Position numbers and translations under genes: made by a program
From: Methylovirgula sp.
Lineage (GTDB): Bacteria; Pseudomonadota; Alphaproteobacteria; Rhizobiales; Beijerinckiaceae
Assembly (NCBI GenBank): GCA_025356505.1
Contig: JANXSV010000361.1
Coordinates: 1 to 9,898, forward strand
Direction: 5' to 3'
Length of the DNA stretch: 9,898 nucleotides
Notes under the pieces: generated by a model
The model's database searches: none
Told to the model about the DNA's origin: nothing
What the model saw: only the letters and a program-made list of their open reading frames with translations
Shown: positions 6,738-9,898 of the stretch, in pieces
Position numbering within the stretch: position 1 is the first letter of the stretch
Layout of the letters: every line of letters starts with the position of its first letter

Positions 6738-7499
6738 TCAGAAATCCCAAAGCTTGGCTGTTTCGATCGAACGTCGGGCAAAGCGTTCGAAATCAGCGGG
6801 ATTGTCATGTTCGACCACGAGGGTTTTCGCTCCGGCTTTCAATCCGGCCGGGATGATCTGCGCCCAATTGAGCACGCCGTGGCCAACGTCAGCCCAGCCA
6901 TCCTCCACGACAGGCTCGGCCTTTGCCGCGATATCCTTGACGTGGAGCGCCGCCACACGGCCGGAATATTTTGCCAGCCAATGCAATGGATCTTGGCCGG
7001 CGCGGGCAATCCAGCCGATATCCGCTTCCCATTGCAATTCAGGGTCAGCTTGAAGGATATGGTCTAGCGCCATTGTGCCATCCGCCATGGCTGTGACTTC
7101 AAAATCATGATTATGCCAGCCAAAATCGATCCCGTGATCGGCCAGCTTTTTGCGGATTGCGCCAAGCCGCTTGCCAAAATGGCTCCAACCAGCTGCGTCT
7201 TTAGGGCGATCCTCAACCACGAGATAGGGGCAGATAACAAGGTTTGTCTCGAGGGTTTGGGCCACATTGAGCGCCGCGCTAAAGCCGCCCTCAAGTTGGT
7301 CAATACCAAAATGCCCGGTTGGCGCAGTCAATTCATGGGCGTTCAATTCCGTGGCAAAGCCGACGATGTCACCATACAATCCGCCGAAGGGCTCGACGCT
7401 TTGATAGCCAAGAGTGTGTAAGGTCGCCAATTGGCTCGAAAGCGGGGGAAAGTTTCGAGCTGAGTAAAGCTGCAATGAAAGTTTGGGGATGAGTGACAT
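6738..7499 (-). CDS. TIM-barrel sugar phosphate isomerase/epimerase family protein
   Basis: The 253-residue protein belongs to the xylose-isomerase-like/AP-endonuclease-2 TIM-barrel family, whose members isomerise, epimerise or dehydrate sugars and inososes using a divalent metal. Candidate metal and substrate residues are in the usual strand ends: E36 in VEPFG, the GWHNHDFE motif (127-134), EADIGW (158-163), LHVKD (H186) and VVEHD (E230). The start at 7499 is supported by AAGGA six bases upstream (plus 7506-7510). It lies 27 bp after the ATPase gene and 44 bp before the oxidoreductase gene, in the same direction. Such pairs of isomerase and Gfo/Idh/MocA dehydrogenase commonly handle inositol- or keto-sugar-type intermediates, so the two probably act in sequence. 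The true reaction cannot be read from sequence alone. Confidence 0.88.
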   Translation of the reverse strand: MSLIPKLSLQLYSARNFPPLSSQLATLHTLGYQSVEPFGGLYGDIVGFATELNAHELTAPTGHFGIDQLEGGFSAALNVAQTLETNLVICPYLVVEDRPKDAAGWSHFGKRLGAIRKKLADHGIDFGWHNHDFEVTAMADGTMALDHILQADPELQWEADIGWIARAGQDPLHWLAKYSGRVAALHVKDIAAKAEPVVEDGWADVGHGVLNWAQIIPAGLKAGAKTLVVEHDNPADFERFARRSIETAKLWDF

Positions 7500-7526
7500 A
7501 TGCTTTCCTTCATGAGATCGTGAAAA

Positions 7527-8597
7527 TTAAAGGCGTAAACCCGTATCTTTTGAAAACAGGGAAATCTTGTCCGTGACAAAGCCCAAGGGGACTGTCTCGC
7601 CCGGAATGATTTTCGTGTCAGCTCCAACACGTGTGGAAAGAGAGCAATCCCCAAGCTTGCTCCAAACCAGCGTGTCCGCACCCATCGGCTCAACCATTTC
7701 CACTTTTGCCAGATAGGGACCCTCGCCCAGCGATGACTGCTCCGGGCGAATTCCAAGCTCAACCTGCATGCCATCCTGCGGCGGAGCTTTGAAAGGGTAG
7801 TTTTCTAACGGCACATCCACCTCGCCGATTTTGGCTGATATACGACCGTCGGAACTGACCAATGTTGCGGGCAGGAAAGTCATCGCCGGAGATCCGACAA
7901 AACTTGCCACAAAACGGTTGGCTGGCCGCTCGTAAATTTCTTCGGGGGTTCCAAGCTGCTGGATGATACGATCTTTCATCACCGCAATCCGGTCTGCCAG
8001 CGTAAGGGCTTCGATCTGATCGTGGGTCACGTAGATGACTGTGGTTTTCAAGCGTTGATGCAGGCGCTTGATTTCGAGGCGCAACTCCGCACGCAACTGC
8101 GCATCGAGGTTGGAGAGGGGTTCGTCAAACAGGAATATCTTGGTTTGGCGCACCAATGCCCTGCCGATGGCGACACGCTGGCGCTGGCCGCCTGAAAGCG
8201 CGCCGGGCTTGCGATCAAGCAGCGGGCGTATCTGCAGCAGATCAGCAGCGTCGGAGACCCGCTTTTCAATTTCGGCTTTTGGCAGGCCGGCAACTTTGAG
8301 GCCAAACCCGAGGTTCCCCCGCACCGACATTTGCGGATAGAGGGCGTAGGATTGAAACACCATGGCAAGGCCACGGTCTTTGGGTTCCAGAGTGATAACA
8401 TCAGTGCCGTCGATGAGAATACGGCCGTCATTGGCGTCGATCAGCCCGGCGACAGTATTGAGCAATGTGGACTTACCGCAGCCCGATGGTCCGAGCAAAA
8501 CCATGAATTCGCGGTCGGCGATGGCCAGATTGAGCCCGTCGAGTACGGTGACAGCGCCAAATTTGATGTTTAGGTTTTCAATGGAAATATTAGGCAT
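7527..8597 (-). CDS. Sugar ABC transporter ATP-binding subunit, UgpC/MsmK type
   Basis: This cytoplasmic ATPase powers a CUT1-type carbohydrate importer. From the ATG at 8597 it has 356 residues. All ABC motifs are present: Walker A GPSGCGKST 36-44, Q-loop Q82 in VFQSYALYP, signature LSGGQRQRV 134-142, Walker B IFLFDEP 154-160 with E159, D-loop SNLD, switch His192 in THD. SPAMTFLPA near 236-244 begins the C-terminal MalK/UgpC regulatory OB-fold region. The frame also opens at TTG 8609, overlapping the permease stop. I prefer 8597 because GAGG lies six bases before it and MPNISIENL is the usual family beginning. The permease TGA overlaps this ribosome binding site, suggesting translational coupling. 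MalK-class ATPases can serve several importers, so specificity comes from the permeases and the unseen binding protein. Confidence 0.95.
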   Translation of the reverse strand: MPNISIENLNIKFGAVTVLDGLNLAIADREFMVLLGPSGCGKSTLLNTVAGLIDANDGRILIDGTDVITLEPKDRGLAMVFQSYALYPQMSVRGNLGFGLKVAGLPKAEIEKRVSDAADLLQIRPLLDRKPGALSGGQRQRVAIGRALVRQTKIFLFDEPLSNLDAQLRAELRLEIKRLHQRLKTTVIYVTHDQIEALTLADRIAVMKDRIIQQLGTPEEIYERPANRFVASFVGSPAMTFLPATLVSSDGRISAKIGEVDVPLENYPFKAPPQDGMQVELGIRPEQSSLGEGPYLAKVEMVEPMGADTLVWSKLGDCSLSTRVGADTKIIPGETVPLGFVTDKISLFSKDTGLRL

Positions 8598-8603
8598 TTG
8601 CGA

Positions 8604-8607
8604 CCTC
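8604..8607 (-). promoter_or_regulatory. Ribosome binding site GAGG for the ATPase gene
   Basis: GAGG on the minus strand lies six bases before the ATG at 8597 and overlaps the TGA stop (8606-8608) of the upstream permease. It decides for the ATG over the TTG at 8609, and a ribosome finishing the permease would stop right at it. Confidence 0.7.
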
Positions 8608-9490
8608 AACCCTTCACTGCGCCAGCGGCAATGCCGCGCACAAAATAGCGGCCTGACAGAAAATAGACCAACATTGGCACCAGTGCCGTGAGGATGGTGG
8701 CCGCCATCTGCACGTTATATTCCCGCTCGCCCTGCGTGGAATTGATCACGTTATTCAGTTGAACGGTCATCGGCCAATTTTCACGCCCGGCGAAAACCAG
8801 GCCGAGAATAAAGTCGTTCCAGATACCAGTTGTTTGTAATATTGCCGCCACCACAATGATCGGTGTTGACATGGGCAGCATCACCGACCAGAAAATCCGC
8901 AAAAATCCGCAGCCATCAACCCGCGCCGCGCTGAACAAGTCCCGCGGCACCGACACATAGAAATTGCGGAACAGCAACGTCATCACCGGCAGTCCGAAAA
9001 TCGTATGCACCACGACAATACCCGGCAGGGTGTTGAATAATCCTAGCTTCGATGTGATCTGCACCAGTGGAAAAATATAGACCTGATAGGGCACAAAGGC
9101 CCCAAGCATCAGGATGGCGAATAGAATTTCTGCACCGCGGATTTTCCAAAATGACAGGGCGTATCCATTGAGTGCGCCCGCCGCGATGGATAAGATCACA
9201 CTGGGAATGAGAATAAACCACGAGTTCCAAAATCCGACCTGAATGCCTTCGCATTTCAGCCCGGTGCAGGCTTGTGTCCACGCTTTAACCCACGGCTGGA
9301 GCGTAAATACATTGGGAAATGCCAGCAGGTTGCCGTTGCGGATTTCCTCCATCGGTTTGACCGAAGTCAACAACATCACGAACAGTGGCAGCAGAAAGAA
9401 CAATGCCGCAGAAATCAGGAACGCATAGAGCCCGATACGGCCAATGGTGAGGTCTGATCTGCGTTTGGGCGAGGTGGTCAGGCTGCTCAT
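8606..9490 (-). CDS. Carbohydrate ABC transporter permease, MalG-type
   Basis: This inner-membrane subunit forms half of the translocation pore of a CUT1 sugar importer. The 294-residue protein has an N-terminal helix at about 19-43 followed by TSVKPMEEI, as in MalG relatives, and about six membrane segments in all. The cytoplasmic coupling loop reads SAARVDGCG (187-195), matching the EAA-x3-G motif with Ser in place of the first Glu. The periplasmic segment between helices one and two contains ACTGLKCEG (Cys75, Cys80), a form I associate with glucose/mannose-type (GtsC-like) permeases; this points to, but does not prove, a hexose substrate. The start ATG at 9490 overlaps the previous permease stop by four bases (ATGA), so translation is coupled. 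Confidence 0.93.
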   Translation of the reverse strand: MSSLTTSPKRRSDLTIGRIGLYAFLISAALFFLLPLFVMLLTSVKPMEEIRNGNLLAFPNVFTLQPWVKAWTQACTGLKCEGIQVGFWNSWFILIPSVILSIAAGALNGYALSFWKIRGAEILFAILMLGAFVPYQVYIFPLVQITSKLGLFNTLPGIVVVHTIFGLPVMTLLFRNFYVSVPRDLFSAARVDGCGFLRIFWSVMLPMSTPIIVVAAILQTTGIWNDFILGLVFAGRENWPMTVQLNNVINSTQGEREYNVQMAATILTALVPMLVYFLSGRYFVRGIAAGAVKG

Positions 9491-9898
9491 GCACTTGACC
9501 TCTGCGCGTGACGTGCCTGCGCAATCAACATCGGAACAACAATGGCGATCACAGTCACCAGCATCACTGTAGATGCCGCGGTTGCGAGGCCGATGTTGGC
9601 CCGCAAAAACAGATTATCCATGATGAATTTAGCCGGAACTTCTGAGGATAGGCCTGGACCGCCGGAAGTCATCGCCACCACCAGATCAAAGCTCTTGATT
9701 ACCGAAATAGACAGCAGCACACCGGCAGTTGCCAGCATAGGCAGCACCATAGGCAGAACCACCTGCAAATACATTCTCCATGCAGGAATGCCGTCAATCC
9801 GACTTGCCTTCCAGATATCCTCATCAATGCCGCGCAAGCCCGCAAGCACGATCGCCATCACCAAGCCCGAGGCCTGCCAGATACCGGCGATCAGAATT
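9487..9898 (-). CDS. Carbohydrate ABC transporter permease, MalF/UgpA-type (partial, N-terminus beyond right edge)
   Basis: The frame is open to the window edge, giving 136 C-terminal residues of a MalF-like inner-membrane permease. It begins at the edge with a helix containing IAGIWQASGLVMA, then AGLRGIDEDIWKASRIDG, which is the EAA coupling-loop motif (KASRIDG), followed by LPMVLPMLAT and two further hydrophobic segments. The stretch VKSFDLVVAMTSGGP (reads I-K-S-F-D here) is typical of CUT1 first permeases. The TTG at 9864 is internal to a conserved helix, so the true start lies outside. It would pair with the MalG-type permease. A gene for the periplasmic binding protein is expected further right, which is inference from usual operon order. 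Confidence 0.93.
   Translation of the reverse strand, partial: ILIAGIWQASGLVMAIVLAGLRGIDEDIWKASRIDGIPAWRMYLQVVLPMVLPMLATAGVLLSISVIKSFDLVVAMTSGGPGLSSEVPAKFIMDNLFLRANIGLATAASTVMLVTVIAIVVPMLIAQARHAQRSSA

Overview
The window looks like part of an alphaproteobacterial chromosome, probably Hyphomicrobiales (Rhizobiales-like). The basis is moderate-to-high G+C, the protein style of the helicase, PurU and FolD, and a CUT1 sugar ABC operon with accessory dehydrogenase and isomerase genes. Nothing in the sequence fixes the genus. No mobile element, CRISPR array, rRNA or tRNA gene was seen.

Layout. Positions 1-296 are non-coding apart from a doubtful leftward open frame at the left edge, and they contain a strong hairpin just before the first gene. 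Positions 297-4570 read rightward: a DEAD-box RNA helicase with a DbpA-type RNA-binding domain, a small PaaI-like hotdog thioesterase, formyltetrahydrofolate deformylase (purU) and FolD. Positions 4571-9898 read leftward. In transcription order from the right edge they are a partial MalF-type sugar permease, a MalG-type permease, a UgpC/MsmK-type ATPase, a TIM-barrel sugar isomerase/epimerase, a Gfo/Idh/MocA oxidoreductase, then (after an intrinsic terminator-like hairpin) an EamA/DMT-family permease. The two blocks meet tail to tail with no base between the folD and EamA stop codons.

Function. purU and folD are 12 bp apart and form a tetrahydrofolate one-carbon branch: FolD interconverts methylene-, methenyl- and 10-formyl-THF, and PurU releases formate and free THF. 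The leftward cluster from 9898 to 5557 looks like one tightly packed sugar uptake and oxidation operon. Two junctions are translationally tight: a 4-bp ATGA overlap, and a stop codon overlapping the next ribosome binding site. Its binding protein and first permease half would lie beyond the right edge. The substrate cannot be read from the sequence, although the MalG-like permease resembles glucose/mannose-type importers.

Main points of interest. A 9-bp hairpin with a GTGA loop and a five-T tract ends one base before the first ATG of the EamA gene, so it is either the sugar operon's terminator, an attenuator of EamA, or both. The PaaI-like protein lacks the usual HGG active-site triplet. PurU carries Arg at the usual glycine of the ACT-domain loop. 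A 10-bp hairpin lies in the helicase leader. No clearly new multi-gene system is present; most of the window is ordinary housekeeping and sugar-uptake DNA.
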